Shown: positions 23,086 to 31,990 of the stretch, piece by piece
Layout: each line of letters opens with the position of its first letter
How positions within the stretch are numbered: position 1 is the first letter of the stretch
Assembly: GCF_002001105.1 (NCBI RefSeq)
Contig: NZ_MUNP01000034.1
Span: 83,515 to 147,514, forward strand
DNA from: Rhodanobacter sp. C06
Lineage (GTDB): Bacteria; Pseudomonadota; Gammaproteobacteria; Xanthomonadales; Rhodanobacteraceae
DNA: 64,000 bases
Reading direction: 5' to 3'
Program-made: the position numbers and the translations under genes
Notes under the pieces: generated by a model
The model's input: only the letters and a program-made list of their open reading frames with translations
What the model was told of the DNA's origin: nothing
Databases searched by the model: none

Positions 23086-25875
23086 GTGAACGAGGAGCGT
23101 CGATTACGTTACCTCCGCGCGAAACCGATCGCACTGGCGGCGCTGGATCTGGCCGAGGCGGAGCGTGAGCCCTATGTGGTCGCGTGTTGCCGCGGCGATG
23201 AGGACATGCGGGACGAAGTGCGCTGGATGCTGGAAGCCGCCGAGGCGACCGTGGGCTGCGCAAGCCTGCCGCGCCTGGCGGCGGCGACGGATGTCGTCGG
23301 CAGCCTGATCAGCGCGGCGGGCAGCAGCGGATACCACATCCTGCGCCGGCTGGGCGAAGGCGGCGGCGGCGTGGTCTATCTGGCCGAGCGAACGCTGGGC
23401 GAGGGCACGCCGGACGAGTTGCGCCAGCGGGTGGCGATCAAGTTCCTCCACACCGGCGGCATCTCCGGATGCGAACCGCTGCGGCGCTTCACGGAAGAGC
23501 GGCGCATCCTCGCCACGCTCAACCATCCCAACATCGCGCACCTGATCGACGGCGGCACCACCAGCGACGGCCGCTCGTTCCTGGCGCTGGAGTACGTGCA
23601 GGGCGAACGCATCGACCGCTGGTGCGAACGCCACGAGTTGCCGCTGCGCGAGCGGATGGCGCTGTTCCTCAAGGTGTGTGCGGCGGTGCATTACGCACAC
23701 CAGCACCTGGTGATCCACCGCGACCTCAAGCCGGGCAACATCCTGGTGACCGACGAGGGCGAGCCGAAGCTGCTGGACTTCGGCATCGCCCGGCTGCTCG
23801 ACCATGTCGGCGGCGTGGCGGCCACGCAGACGCAGACCGACATGCGCAGCCTGACCCTGGCCTACGCCAGCCCCGAGCAGTTGCACGGCCGGCCGCTGGG
23901 CACCGGCGCCGACGTGTGGTCGCTGGGCGTGGTGCTGTACCAACTGGTCTGCGGGCTGCGTCCGTTCGGCGACCGCGACGAGGCTTCGCCAATGAGCCTG
24001 TCGCAGGCCATCGACACCGGCAAGCTGCTGCCGCCGAGCAAGCGCTTGCGCAAGTCCGGCGCGCCATCGTTGTGGCGCGAGGTGCCGGCGGACATCGACG
24101 CGATCGTGATGAAGGCGCTGCGCCGCGATCCCTGCGAGCGCTACGTCGGCGTGGATGCGCTGGCCGCCGACCTGCAGCGCTACCTCGGCGCACGGCCGGT
24201 GCGTGCCAGGCAAGGCGCGGCCTGGTATCACCTGCGGCTGTTCGTGCGCCGGCATGCCGTGGGCGCCAGCGCGGCGGCGCTGGTGCTGGCGCTGCTGGTG
24301 TCCTTCGCGGTGCAGCGGATGCAGCAGATGCGGCGACTGGAGCTGGAGCGCGACAAGACCGCGGCGATCGCCGGCTTCCTGCAGAACCTGTTCGAGAACG
24401 CCGATCCCACCCACGCGCACGGCAGCCAGGTCACGGTGCGCGAGGTACTGGACCGCGGCGCGGCCACGCTGATGTCGCAACGGGACATCCCGGCGCCGGT
24501 GCGGGTCAGCCTGCTGCTGTCGATGGGGCGTTCGTACAACCAGCTCGGCCTGGGCGGCCAGGCGATTCCGCCGTTGCAGGAGGCACGCAAGCTGCAGGCA
24601 TCCTACGACGCCGGCGCGCTGGAGCGCGGGCAGGTGCTGGCGGCGCTGGGGCGTGCCTATTCCACGGTGATCAACTTGTCCGCGGCGATCCCGCTGGACC
24701 AGGAGGCGATGAAGTTGCTGGCGCAGGCGCCCGGCGACCATGCCGATGAAATCCTGCGGGTGCGCATCAACCTGCTCTACAACGAACTGGGCGGCTCGAA
24801 CGAGAAGGCCGAATCGATCGTCAGCGAGACGCGCCAGGTACTTGCCCAGCTCGATGCGCGCAGGCAGCCGGACCGCGAACTGCATCTGCAGGCCGAGGCC
24901 GTGCTGGCGATGGCGCAGGGGGCGATGGACGACGACGCAGGCGCGATCGCCAGCGCGCGGCAGGCGTTGCATGAAGCGCAGCGACTGTATGTGCAGGACG
25001 ACCCCGCGCTGGTCTACTACCGCTTCGTGCTGGCGCTGGTGTCGATGCGGCGGGACCCCGCCGGTTCGGTGCAGCTGTTCCGGCGCGCCATCGCCGACTA
25101 CGACCGGCAAGTGGGCGCGGTCGGCCCCGGCATGTCCGGGCTGCTGACCTATTTCGGCGTGGCGCTGCACCAACTCGGCAGCCTGCCGGATGCACGCGAC
25201 GCGCTGGAACGCTCTGCGAAGCTGGTGCAGTCCTTCGCGCACGAGTCGCCTGATTTCCAGCTCTACACGCTGACCGGGCTGGCCAGGGTGTACATGGACA
25301 TGGGACGCAGCGCCGACGCCGCGGCACTGCTGCAACCGCAGCTGGCGCAACTGGAGCGGCGCGCACACGACGGTTCGCCGTGGGCGCAGGAAAATCGCGC
25401 GAATGCCTTGGTCGTGCTGGGCGAGGCGGCGCTGGCGCAGGGCGATGCGGCCTCGGCCACGCGCAACTTCAGCGCGGCGCTGGCGCAGATGGGCACGTCG
25501 GGGCCGCGGGAACTGCCCGATGCCTGGGGCCGCACGCTGGCCGGCCTGGGCGAGGCGGCCCTGCTCGACGGGCATCGCGGGCAGGCGGCGCAGTGGCTGG
25601 CGCAGCTGACGGACTTCAACCGCGCGAGCAAGGCCGCACCCGCGTCCCGCGGCGTGGCCGATGCGGCGCGGCTGGATGCCAGGCTGCGCCAGGCGCGCAG
25701 TGGCACGGGCCGGGCGGCCACGGTGGCCGGGCAGGCGTCCGCTGCGTCGTCGCGGGAATCGTGTAGTGGCCCGGCTCCGGCCGCTGCGGCAGTCGATTCG
25801 TCATCGACGCCGTGTCACGATGCGCCGCTGATGGTCGCCGAGCAGGCGATCGCAGGAACAGGAGCGAAGCATTGA
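23086..25875 (+). CDS. membrane serine/threonine protein kinase with C-terminal TPR-like sensor region
   Basis: 929 residues from GTG 23086, which has a GGGGGA ribosome site; upstream open frame to 22945 is probably untranslated. A short N-terminal helical region (about 1-75) precedes a Hanks-type kinase domain: glycine loop G90-E-G-G, lysine K119 in VAIK, catalytic HRDLKPGN at H211-D213, D231-F-G, and SPEQ in the activation segment. One membrane segment lies at about 391-411, followed by roughly 500 residues of degenerate TPR-like helices predicted outside the cytosol. It overlaps the ECF sigma gene, implying that the kinase and sigma factor act together in signalling. Confidence 0.92.
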   Translation: MNEERRLRYLRAKPIALAALDLAEAEREPYVVACCRGDEDMRDEVRWMLEAAEATVGCASLPRLAAATDVVGSLISAAGSSGYHILRRLGEGGGGVVYLAERTLGEGTPDELRQRVAIKFLHTGGISGCEPLRRFTEERRILATLNHPNIAHLIDGGTTSDGRSFLALEYVQGERIDRWCERHELPLRERMALFLKVCAAVHYAHQHLVIHRDLKPGNILVTDEGEPKLLDFGIARLLDHVGGVAATQTQTDMRSLTLAYASPEQLHGRPLGTGADVWSLGVVLYQLVCGLRPFGDRDEASPMSLSQAIDTGKLLPPSKRLRKSGAPSLWREVPADIDAIVMKALRRDPCERYVGVDALAADLQRYLGARPVRARQGAAWYHLRLFVRRHAVGASAAALVLALLVSFAVQRMQQMRRLELERDKTAAIAGFLQNLFENADPTHAHGSQVTVREVLDRGAATLMSQRDIPAPVRVSLLLSMGRSYNQLGLGGQAIPPLQEARKLQASYDAGALERGQVLAALGRAYSTVINLSAAIPLDQEAMKLLAQAPGDHADEILRVRINLLYNELGGSNEKAESIVSETRQVLAQLDARRQPDRELHLQAEAVLAMAQGAMDDDAGAIASARQALHEAQRLYVQDDPALVYYRFVLALVSMRRDPAGSVQLFRRAIADYDRQVGAVGPGMSGLLTYFGVALHQLGSLPDARDALERSAKLVQSFAHESPDFQLYTLTGLARVYMDMGRSADAAALLQPQLAQLERRAHDGSPWAQENRANALVVLGEAALAQGDAASATRNFSAALAQMGTSGPRELPDAWGRTLAGLGEAALLDGHRGQAAQWLAQLTDFNRASKAAPASRGVADAARLDARLRQARSGTGRAATVAGQASAASSRESCSGPAPAAAAVDSSSTPCHDAPLMVAEQAIAGTGAKH

Positions 25876-26432
25876 ACGACACGGTCGAGGTGACCCGGCT
25901 GTTGCGCGACGCCCAGGCTGGCGACCCGGTGGCCTTGAACGAGGCCTTGCGCCAGATGTACGACGCGCTGCACGGCATCGCCCGCGCCCAGCTCGGCAAC
26001 GAGCAGATGGAGCGCACGCTGAGCGCCACCGCGCTGGTCAACGAGGCCTACCTCAAGGTCTTCGGCGGCACGCAGGCGCCGGATTGGGCGAACCGCCGGC
26101 ACCTGCTGGGCGTGGCGGCGCGCGCGATGCGCGAGGTGTTGGTGGATTCGGCGCGCCGCCGCAACGCCGCCAAGCGGCCGCGCGAAGCCGACCGCCTGCA
26201 GATCACCGAAATCTCGATGGAGCTGTCCGACGGCGTCGACTACAGCGCCTTGGTCGAATGCCTGGACATGCTGGCCACGCTGGACCGCCGCCAGGCGGAC
26301 ATCGTGGCGATGCGCTTTTTCATGGGCATGAGCGCGGAGCAGATCGCGATGGCGCTGGAGATCTCCACCAGCACCGTGCAGCGCGAATGGCGGCTGGCGC
26401 GGGCCTGGTTGCAGCGCGAGCTGGCCGGTTGA
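25872..26432 (+). CDS. ECF RNA polymerase sigma factor (TIGR02999-like group)
   Basis: 186 residues from a TTG start at 25872 that overlaps the kinase stop (TTGA), with AGGAG seven bases upstream. Region 2 covers about residues 10-90 and region 4 about 125-180 (LDRRQADIVAMRFFMGMSAE; STSTVQREWRLARAWL). The sequence resembles the ECF group found beside Hanks kinases in xanthomonads, myxobacteria and planctomycetes. No anti-sigma gene is adjacent, so control by phosphorylation from the partner kinase is the likely mode in this group. Function of the regulon is unknown. Confidence 0.9.
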   Translation: MNDTVEVTRLLRDAQAGDPVALNEALRQMYDALHGIARAQLGNEQMERTLSATALVNEAYLKVFGGTQAPDWANRRHLLGVAARAMREVLVDSARRRNAAKRPREADRLQITEISMELSDGVDYSALVECLDMLATLDRRQADIVAMRFFMGMSAEQIAMALEISTSTVQREWRLARAWLQRELAG

Positions 26433-28481
26433 TCACGCGGCAGCAGGACGCGCGCGTCGCAGCACGTGGGCCAGGGTGTCGATGTTGTCGGTCAGGCGGT
26501 CGCTGAGTCGGACCAGCGATTCGGCCTCGGCGCGCCCTTCGGCTTGCAGCGTGGCCTGGAGTGCCTGCTGCAGGGCGCGCAGCGCGGGCAGGGTGTCGGG
26601 AGTGCGCTGCTCGCGCAGGGCGGTGGCGACGACTTGCACGGCATCCGCGCAAGTGGCGACGAAGGCGTTCACGGCGGCGGGCCGCGCGGGCGACGCATCG
26701 CCCAGCGCCTCCAGCGCCATCGCGGTGCGTGCGAGCCGGTTGCCGTTGGCAAACAGCGCGCGCGCCAGCTCCAGCAGCGACGGCGGCGTGCCCGGTTCCG
26801 CCCGCATGCGTTCCAGCGAAGCCAGCGCGTTGCTGCGCGCGGTGCGTGCCAGGCTGCGCGTCTCGCGCTGCGCCTCGCGCTGTTCCGGCTGGGCCAGTGC
26901 GCGCAGATAGCCGGCGTAGGCGTCCAGCATCTCGGCCAATGCACCGTGCGCGCGGCCGCGCTCCCAGGTGGGCCAGGCGAGATAGGCCAGCATCGCCATG
27001 CCGCAGCCCAGCGCGGTGTTGATCACGCGGTCGGTGACCGCCACGCCGGAGTCGACGCCCTCGAATGCGAGCAGGATCACCACGGTGCCGGTGAGCGCGG
27101 CTACCGCGATGCCGTAGTGCGCGTTGGCCAGCCAGCGAAATGCCATGCACAGCAGCGCCATCAGCGCGAGGTGCGCCCACGGCGAGTCCGGCGTGAGGTG
27201 CAGCAGGGCGGTGGTCAACACCAGGCCCAGCACCGTGCCCACCACGCGCAGCAGGCCGAAGTTGAAGGTGGCCGAGAAGTCCGCGCGCAACACGATGGCC
27301 GCAGTCATCGGCAGCCAGTAGCCGTGCGGCAGCTTGAACAGCCGCGAAACCAGCAGCGCCACGCTGAGGCACACCGCCATGCGCACGGCATGGCGGAACG
27401 CCACCGAGCGCGGCGTGAGGTTCGCGCGCAGCATCGCGCGCACCGAGCTGCTCTGCAGCGTGCGCGGCAGTTGCGTCTCCGCCGCCGCCGCCCGCAGTTC
27501 GCCGCGGCTTCCCGCCCAGTTCGCGTTGCGCACCGCGGCGGCGAGCTGGCCGTCCAGCGTACGCAGATGGGCGGCCAGGGCGTCGGGCACGGCGCGGGTG
27601 TCGTTGCGCAAGGCCGCCAGTGCGCGTTCCGCGCGTTGCGGCGGCTCGGCGTTTTCCAGCGCGCGGGCGGCGGCATCCAGCACGCGTGCGGCGCGCAGGC
27701 GATGGCGGGCATGCACCGCCGGGGCGGCATGCAGCTCGGACATCGCCACCAGTTCCAGCCGGATGCGCTCGGCCAGTTCCAGCAGCACGGCGAACGCTTC
27801 CATCGCACGGCCGTGTGCACGGTAGCGGCCGAGCAAGGTGTGCTGCAGCGCGGTCATCGCGTCGGTGAGCGCGGGGTTCGCATCGGTGTCCTGGCCGGGC
27901 TGCCGCGCCAGCGCGGCGAGTCCCGCGTATACCTCGGCCAGCGCGTGGCGCTCCGGGCGGTAGCGTTGCAGCGGCCAGGCGGCCACCGCGAGCAGGGCGA
28001 GCAGCAGGCCGCCGCAGGCGATCAGGGCGGACGCAAGCAGGGCGTTCGTGGACGAGATCGGCGTGGCGGCGGCGATCACCAGCAGGATCATGCTGGTCAT
28101 GCCCACGCGCGCGGCATCGGCGCCGAACACCACCAGCATGCCGCCGCAGAAACCGAACGCGGCGGTGGCCAGCAGCATCGGCAACAACTGGCCGCCGATG
28201 GTGAAGCCGAGCAGCGCGGCGAGCCCGGCCACCAGCGCCGCCAGCAGCAGCCGGCGCATGCGCTGGCGGTAGGGGCCGGGCTGGTCGGAGAACATCGTGT
28301 CCAGCGCGCCGGCGCCCACGCCCAGGCCGACTTCGGGGTAGCCCGTGGCCAGGCCCACGCCCAGCGGCAGCACCACCGCGAGGGTATTGCGCAGCACCAC
28401 CCACAACGGCACGTCCGGCCGCTTGACGTGGATCAGGCTCTCGACGAGCTGGGTGCGCAGGGAGTAGCCGCTGGCGGGCAT
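26433..28481 (-). CDS. FUSC family inner-membrane protein (YccS/aromatic acid exporter-like)
   Basis: 682 residues from ATG 28481 (an alternative start at 28547 would add a charged tail). Two sets of about six hydrophobic segments (residues about 30-170 and 385-515), each followed by a long alpha-helical cytosolic region, is the FUSC/YccS layout. GYPEVGLGVGAGALDTMFSD near the N-terminus and KLPHGYWLPMTAAIVLRADF are typical. Related proteins export aromatic acids (AaeB) or are of unknown function (YccS). It ends one base from the ECF gene, convergent. Confidence 0.88.
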   Translation of the reverse strand: MPASGYSLRTQLVESLIHVKRPDVPLWVVLRNTLAVVLPLGVGLATGYPEVGLGVGAGALDTMFSDQPGPYRQRMRRLLLAALVAGLAALLGFTIGGQLLPMLLATAAFGFCGGMLVVFGADAARVGMTSMILLVIAAATPISSTNALLASALIACGGLLLALLAVAAWPLQRYRPERHALAEVYAGLAALARQPGQDTDANPALTDAMTALQHTLLGRYRAHGRAMEAFAVLLELAERIRLELVAMSELHAAPAVHARHRLRAARVLDAAARALENAEPPQRAERALAALRNDTRAVPDALAAHLRTLDGQLAAAVRNANWAGSRGELRAAAAETQLPRTLQSSSVRAMLRANLTPRSVAFRHAVRMAVCLSVALLVSRLFKLPHGYWLPMTAAIVLRADFSATFNFGLLRVVGTVLGLVLTTALLHLTPDSPWAHLALMALLCMAFRWLANAHYGIAVAALTGTVVILLAFEGVDSGVAVTDRVINTALGCGMAMLAYLAWPTWERGRAHGALAEMLDAYAGYLRALAQPEQREAQRETRSLARTARSNALASLERMRAEPGTPPSLLELARALFANGNRLARTAMALEALGDASPARPAAVNAFVATCADAVQVVATALREQRTPDTLPALRALQQALQATLQAEGRAEAESLVRLSDRLTDNIDTLAHVLRRARPAAA

Positions 28482-28586
28482 GGAATGCGGAAGCTGCAGG
28501 GGATGGCGCGATTCTGCCCTACGCGGGCCGGACTGTCGCGATGGCACGCCGCCTCGTTACCATCCGGCGCACCTTCCGATCACGTG

Positions 28587-29129
28587 ATGACCATGTCGCT
28601 CAAGAACCACTTCGAACTGATGGCCGGATACAACCGGTGGATGAACGACAAGGTCTACGCCGCCGCGTCAGGATTGGACGCCGCGGCCCTGCACGAGGAC
28701 AAGGGCGCGTTCTTCGGTTCGGTGTTCGGCACGCTCAACCACCTGCTGGTGGCCGACACCATCTGGCTGAAGCGGTTTGCCGATCATCCGGCGGCATTCC
28801 GTTCGCTAGCCTCCGTGCGCGGCTTGCCGCACCCCTACACGCTTGCCGAGATCCTGCACCCCGGATTCGACCAGTTGCGCGAGGCCCGCCGGGACATGGA
28901 CGAAACGATCGTCGGGTTCTGCGCGGAAGCGTCCGACGACGCGTACGACCACGCGCTGACTTACCGCAATCGCTCGGGCCAGGTGTTCGTCAGGAAGTTC
29001 GGGCATCTGGCGCAGCATTTCTTCAACCACCAGACGCATCACCGCGGGCAGGTCACCACCTTGCTCAGCCAGGCTGGCATCGACGTGGGCGTGACGGACT
29101 TGTCCGCGATGCTGCCCGAGCTGGATTGA
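28587..29129 (+). CDS. DinB family metal-binding protein
   Basis: 180 residues, a four-helix DinB fold. Likely metal His ligands are in the GTLNHLLVAD helix and in the C-terminal NHQTHHRGQVTTLLSQAG motif, both hallmarks of the family. ATG 28587; a second ATG two codons in is also possible. No signal peptide. DinB-like proteins include thiol transferases and damage-induced proteins of unknown role, and nothing here narrows that. It is divergent from the FUSC gene with about 105 bases between. Confidence 0.88.
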   Translation: MTMSLKNHFELMAGYNRWMNDKVYAAASGLDAAALHEDKGAFFGSVFGTLNHLLVADTIWLKRFADHPAAFRSLASVRGLPHPYTLAEILHPGFDQLREARRDMDETIVGFCAEASDDAYDHALTYRNRSGQVFVRKFGHLAQHFFNHQTHHRGQVTTLLSQAGIDVGVTDLSAMLPELD

Positions 29130-29173
29130 TCGCGGAACGGCGCCGGTTTGCCCGGCGCCGTCGTCGTGGTGCA

Positions 29174-29737
29174 TCAGGCGCGACCGGCGAATTCCCCGGT
29201 GAGCGTGTTCACCCACACCTTCTCGTCGTTGGTGATGTACTCGGGCACCTGGATCTCCACGCCGGTGTTGAGCTTGGCGGGCTTGGTGCGCTTGGTGGCG
29301 CTGGCGCCCTTGAGCTCCGGCGCGGTGTCGACCACGGTGAGCACCACGCTGGTGGGCACCTGCAGGCCGACCGGCGCGTCGTCGATCAGCTGCACGTAGA
29401 AGCCTTCCACGTCCTCGACCACGTAACCGGCGTTGTCGCCCACCAGTTCGGGGCCGAGCAGGTATTGGGTGTAGTCCTCGGCGTCCATGAACACGAAGAC
29501 GTCGCCGTCCTTGTAGGAGTAGTTCGCGGCGCGGCGCACCAGGTCCATCTCCTTCAGGTCGTCGTCGGCGCGCAGGCTGAGGTCGTACTTGCGGCCGCCC
29601 GGGATGGAATACAGGGTGAAGCGGAACGTGACGTTGCCGCCGCGCGCGGTCGGCGAGCTGCGCTCGATGTCGCGCACCTGGTAGACGGTGCCTTCGTGCT
29701 CGACCACGTTGCCTTTCTTGACGTCGGAAGCTTTCAT
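29174..29737 (-). CDS. efpL: elongation factor P-like protein EfpL (YeiP)
   Basis: 187 residues, three beta-barrel domains like EF-P. The tip loop of domain I reads SSPTARGG (residues 27-34), which is the EfpL signature with Arg at position 32; canonical EF-P carries a modified Lys or rhamnosylated Arg in a different loop context. EfpL relieves ribosome stalling at proline and some other difficult motifs. The gene is monocistronic, with a tandem AGTGAG-rich stretch immediately upstream. Start ATG 29737 gives the expected [13 protein letters not shown]. Confidence 0.93.
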   Translation of the reverse strand: MKASDVKKGNVVEHEGTVYQVRDIERSSPTARGGNVTFRFTLYSIPGGRKYDLSLRADDDLKEMDLVRRAANYSYKDGDVFVFMDAEDYTQYLLGPELVGDNAGYVVEDVEGFYVQLIDDAPVGLQVPTSVVLTVVDTAPELKGASATKRTKPAKLNTGVEIQVPEYITNDEKVWVNTLTGEFAGRA

Positions 29738-29865
29738 AAGTCAGGAGTGAGTAAGGTCAGAAGTGAGTTAAGTGGAGTGAGGAGTGAGAGGAGAGCTAAG
29801 GGCGCGCGGCGGAGTGGGTGGGGCGAGCTTTCTCTCACTCCTTACCCCTCTCCACTCACTCCTCG
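29738..29865. repeat. AGTGAG-rich inverted stretch between efpL and the SDR gene
   Basis: About 128 bases between efpL (upstream side) and the SDR stop contain repeated GAGTGAG/AGTGAG words on the left and CTCACTC words on the right (TCTCTCACTCC, CCACTCACTCC). The two halves can pair imperfectly. Probably an intergenic repeat remnant that also holds the efpL promoter; no precise boundary is clear. Confidence 0.55.
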
Positions 29866-30633
29866 CTATTTCGGCTGCAGCCGCACCGCGCCGTCCAACC
29901 GGATCGTCTCGCCATTGATGTAGCGGTTGGTGAGAATGAAAGCCACGGTAGCGGCGAATTCCTCGGGTTTGCCGAGGCGCGATGGGAAGGGGATCGAGGC
30001 GGACAGCGATTGCTGAACCGCTTCGGGCATGCCGTCCACCATCGGCGTCCAGAAGATGCCCGGCGCGATGGTCGCCACGCGGATGCCGAAGCGCGAAAGC
30101 TCGCGCGCCATCGGCAGGGTCATGCCGACCACGCCACCCTTGGACGCCGAATAGGCGGCCTGGCCGATCTGGCCTTCGTAGGCGGCCACCGAGGCAGTGT
30201 TGATGATCACGCCGCGCTCGCCGTCCTCGCCCGCCTCGTTGCCCTGCATCAGCGCCGCGCCGGCCTTGGCCACGTTGAAGCTGCCGACCAGGTTCACCAT
30301 CACGGTGCTGGCGAAGGTGGCCAGCGGCATCGGGCCTTCCTTGCCCAGCACGCGGCCGGCGCCGAGGATGCCGGCGCAGTTCATCACCACGTTGAGCCCG
30401 CCCATCGCGTCGCGTGCGGCGGCCACGTTGGCGGTCACGCCGTCCTCGCTGGTGACGTCGGTCTTGTAGAAACGCGCGGCTTTGCCCAGCGCCTGGGCGG
30501 CGGCCTGGCCCTTTTCCTCGTTGACGTCGAACAGCGCCACCTGGCCGCCGTTCGCGACCAGATGCTGCGCCACCGCGTGGCCGAGACCGGAGGCGCCGCC
30601 GGTGATGATCGCCTTGACCTGATTGAGCTGCAT
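29866..30633 (-). CDS. SDR family 3-hydroxyacyl-CoA dehydrogenase (HSD17B10-like)
   Basis: 255 residues, short-chain dehydrogenase. NAD-binding TGGASGLG is at residues 11-18, the acidic specificity residue in ALFDVNEEKG indicates NAD, NCAG follows at about 90, and the catalytic Tyr-Lys is in AAYSASKGG. The sequence resembles bacterial relatives of human HSD17B10, which oxidise 3-hydroxy-2-methylbutyryl-CoA and similar CoA esters in isoleucine and fatty acid breakdown. That fits a genome region rich in branched-chain acyl-CoA genes. Start ATG 30633. Confidence 0.88.
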   Translation of the reverse strand: MQLNQVKAIITGGASGLGHAVAQHLVANGGQVALFDVNEEKGQAAAQALGKAARFYKTDVTSEDGVTANVAAARDAMGGLNVVMNCAGILGAGRVLGKEGPMPLATFASTVMVNLVGSFNVAKAGAALMQGNEAGEDGERGVIINTASVAAYEGQIGQAAYSASKGGVVGMTLPMARELSRFGIRVATIAPGIFWTPMVDGMPEAVQQSLSASIPFPSRLGKPEEFAATVAFILTNRYINGETIRLDGAVRLQPK

Positions 30634-30840
30634 GGGTGTTCCCGAAACGGATGCCGAAAGCGGCCAATGGTAGCCGAGCGGCGGCGGTTGCTGCAGGCTG
30701 AACGTGAATCCCGCCGGACCCGGGTGGTTCATGCCGGGTTGGGGCGTCGGGGACGAGGTTTGTGCCGGGTCGCACGGGGGAGCCGGGCGACCGCCGGTAC
30801 GATGCGGGCGGGTTCCATGATCCATCGAGTGGAGATCAAC

Positions 30841-31281
30841 ATGAAGAAGCTGCAGAGTCTGTCTGTCGTGTGTGGCGTGATGCTGATGCTGGCCGGCGGC
30901 ACTGCGCTGGCGCAGGACTACGACCACGGGCACGACCGGGGGCATGATCGTCAACACCAGGACGATGGTGATCGCGGCCGCGGCCACGACGACCATGGTC
31001 ATGGCTACGACGACCGCGACCACGACCACGACCACGATCGCGGCCACGCCTACGGCCACTACAGGAACTGGCATGACCGCGGTGAGCACGAGGGCTGGTA
31101 CCGGCGCGGCGGCTACCTGCCGGTGGAATACCGCAGCACCCGCTACGTGGTATACGACTGGCGCGCCGACCATCTGCGCGAGCCGCCGCGCGGCTACCGC
31201 TGGGTACGCAGCGACAACGGCGACTTCCTGCTGGTGGCGATCACCACCGGTGTGATCGTCGACCTGCTACTCAACCACTAA
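30841..31281 (+). CDS. RcnB family periplasmic protein with His/Asp-rich segment
   Basis: 146 residues: a signal peptide (to about ALAQD), then a roughly 50-residue stretch dominated by His, Asp, Gly and Arg in HDRGH/DHDHD repeats, then an RcnB-type C-terminal domain (YRSTRYVVYDWRADHLREPP; GYRWVRSDNGDFLLVAI). RcnB proteins influence nickel and cobalt homeostasis in the periplasm; the His/Asp run is a plausible metal-binding segment. ATG 30841 with GGAG upstream. Divergent from the SDR gene. No nickel exporter is nearby. Confidence 0.85.
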   Translation: MKKLQSLSVVCGVMLMLAGGTALAQDYDHGHDRGHDRQHQDDGDRGRGHDDHGHGYDDRDHDHDHDRGHAYGHYRNWHDRGEHEGWYRRGGYLPVEYRSTRYVVYDWRADHLREPPRGYRWVRSDNGDFLLVAITTGVIVDLLLNH

Positions 31282-31299
31282 GGCAAGTGATCCGCCCGG

Positions 31300-31331
31300 A
31301 CGGCGCGCCCGCGGTGCGGACGCGCCGTTTT
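31300..31331 (+). terminator. terminator after the RcnB-like gene
   Basis: Stem ACGGCGCG (31300-31307) and CGCGCCGT (31321-31328), followed by TTTT, 18 bases after the stop. A second inverted repeat (TGGCGCAC/GTGCGCCA, 31334-31355) follows directly. Confidence 0.75.
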
Positions 31332-31381
31332 CATGGCGCACCTCCATGTGCGCCACCCTGGCGGGCGCCCTGCGGGCGTGC

Positions 31382-31403
31382 AAAACGGCGGTGCTGCCGT
31401 TTT
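31382..31403 (-). terminator. terminator of the minus-strand GNAT operon
   Basis: AAAACGGC (31382-31389) and GCCGTTTT (31396-31403) pair around a six-base loop and end one base from the acetyltransferase stop. T-runs on both strands make it usable in both directions. Confidence 0.75.
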
Positions 31404-31404
31404 G

Positions 31405-31977
31405 TCATGGGACTCGGCCCAGCAGGGCAGACAGCGCCGGAGTTGCGGCAAGCGTCGCGAACGGCGTCACCGCCGGTGGCGGGAGCGCCGCCCGTTGCAG
31501 CTCCAACTGCCACACGCCCACGTCCCACCAGCACCCGAGCTTCCAGCCGCATTGCCGCCACACGCCGGCGGGCGTGAAGCCCAGCGATTCGTGGAAGGCC
31601 ACGCTGGTGGTGCCGGGCAGGGTGATCACGCCCACCGCCTGGGTGAGACCTTGCAAGCGCATCGTGTCGAGCAGGGCGCCGTAGAGCCGGCGCGCGATGC
31701 CGCGGCGCTGTGCGTCGGGATGCACGTAGATCGAGGTTTCGGCGATCCAGTCGTAGGCGGCGCGCTCGCGGAAGCGGCCGGCATAGGCGTAGGCCAGCAC
31801 GTCGCCGGCTTCCTCCCACACCAGCCACGGGTAGTGCGGCAGGCGGGCGAGCATGCGTTCGCGCATGGCGGCTACGCCGGGCAGCACGTTCTCGAAGGTG
31901 GCGGCGCCGCCTTCGACGTGTGGCGCGTAGATCGCGTGGATGGCTTCGGCATCCTGCGCCTGGGCGATGCGGATCAT
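31405..31977 (-). CDS. GNAT acetyltransferase, phosphinothricin acetyltransferase-like
   Basis: 190 residues, GNAT fold. The acetyl-CoA loop is in VHPDAQRRGIARRLYGAL, and the opening IRIAQAQDAEAIHAIYAPHV plus WRQCGWKLGCWWDVGVWQL are typical of the Pat/YncA (MnaT) group, which acetylates methionine derivatives or the herbicide phosphinothricin. ATG 31977. Its C-terminal tail (about 20 residues, Pro/Ala-rich) extends past the usual domain end. It is the last gene of a run 33091-31405 of small same-strand genes. Confidence 0.88.
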   Translation of the reverse strand: MIRIAQAQDAEAIHAIYAPHVEGGAATFENVLPGVAAMRERMLARLPHYPWLVWEEAGDVLAYAYAGRFRERAAYDWIAETSIYVHPDAQRRGIARRLYGALLDTMRLQGLTQAVGVITLPGTTSVAFHESLGFTPAGVWRQCGWKLGCWWDVGVWQLELQRAALPPPAVTPFATLAATPALSALLGRVP

Positions 31978-31990
31978 CGGATGGCGGCCT

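Noticed and set aside
31334..31355. Inverted repeat TGGCGCAC/GTGCGCCA as a separate regulatory site
   Set aside because: Lies between two terminators with no start nearby; probably just part of the 3' hairpin cluster.
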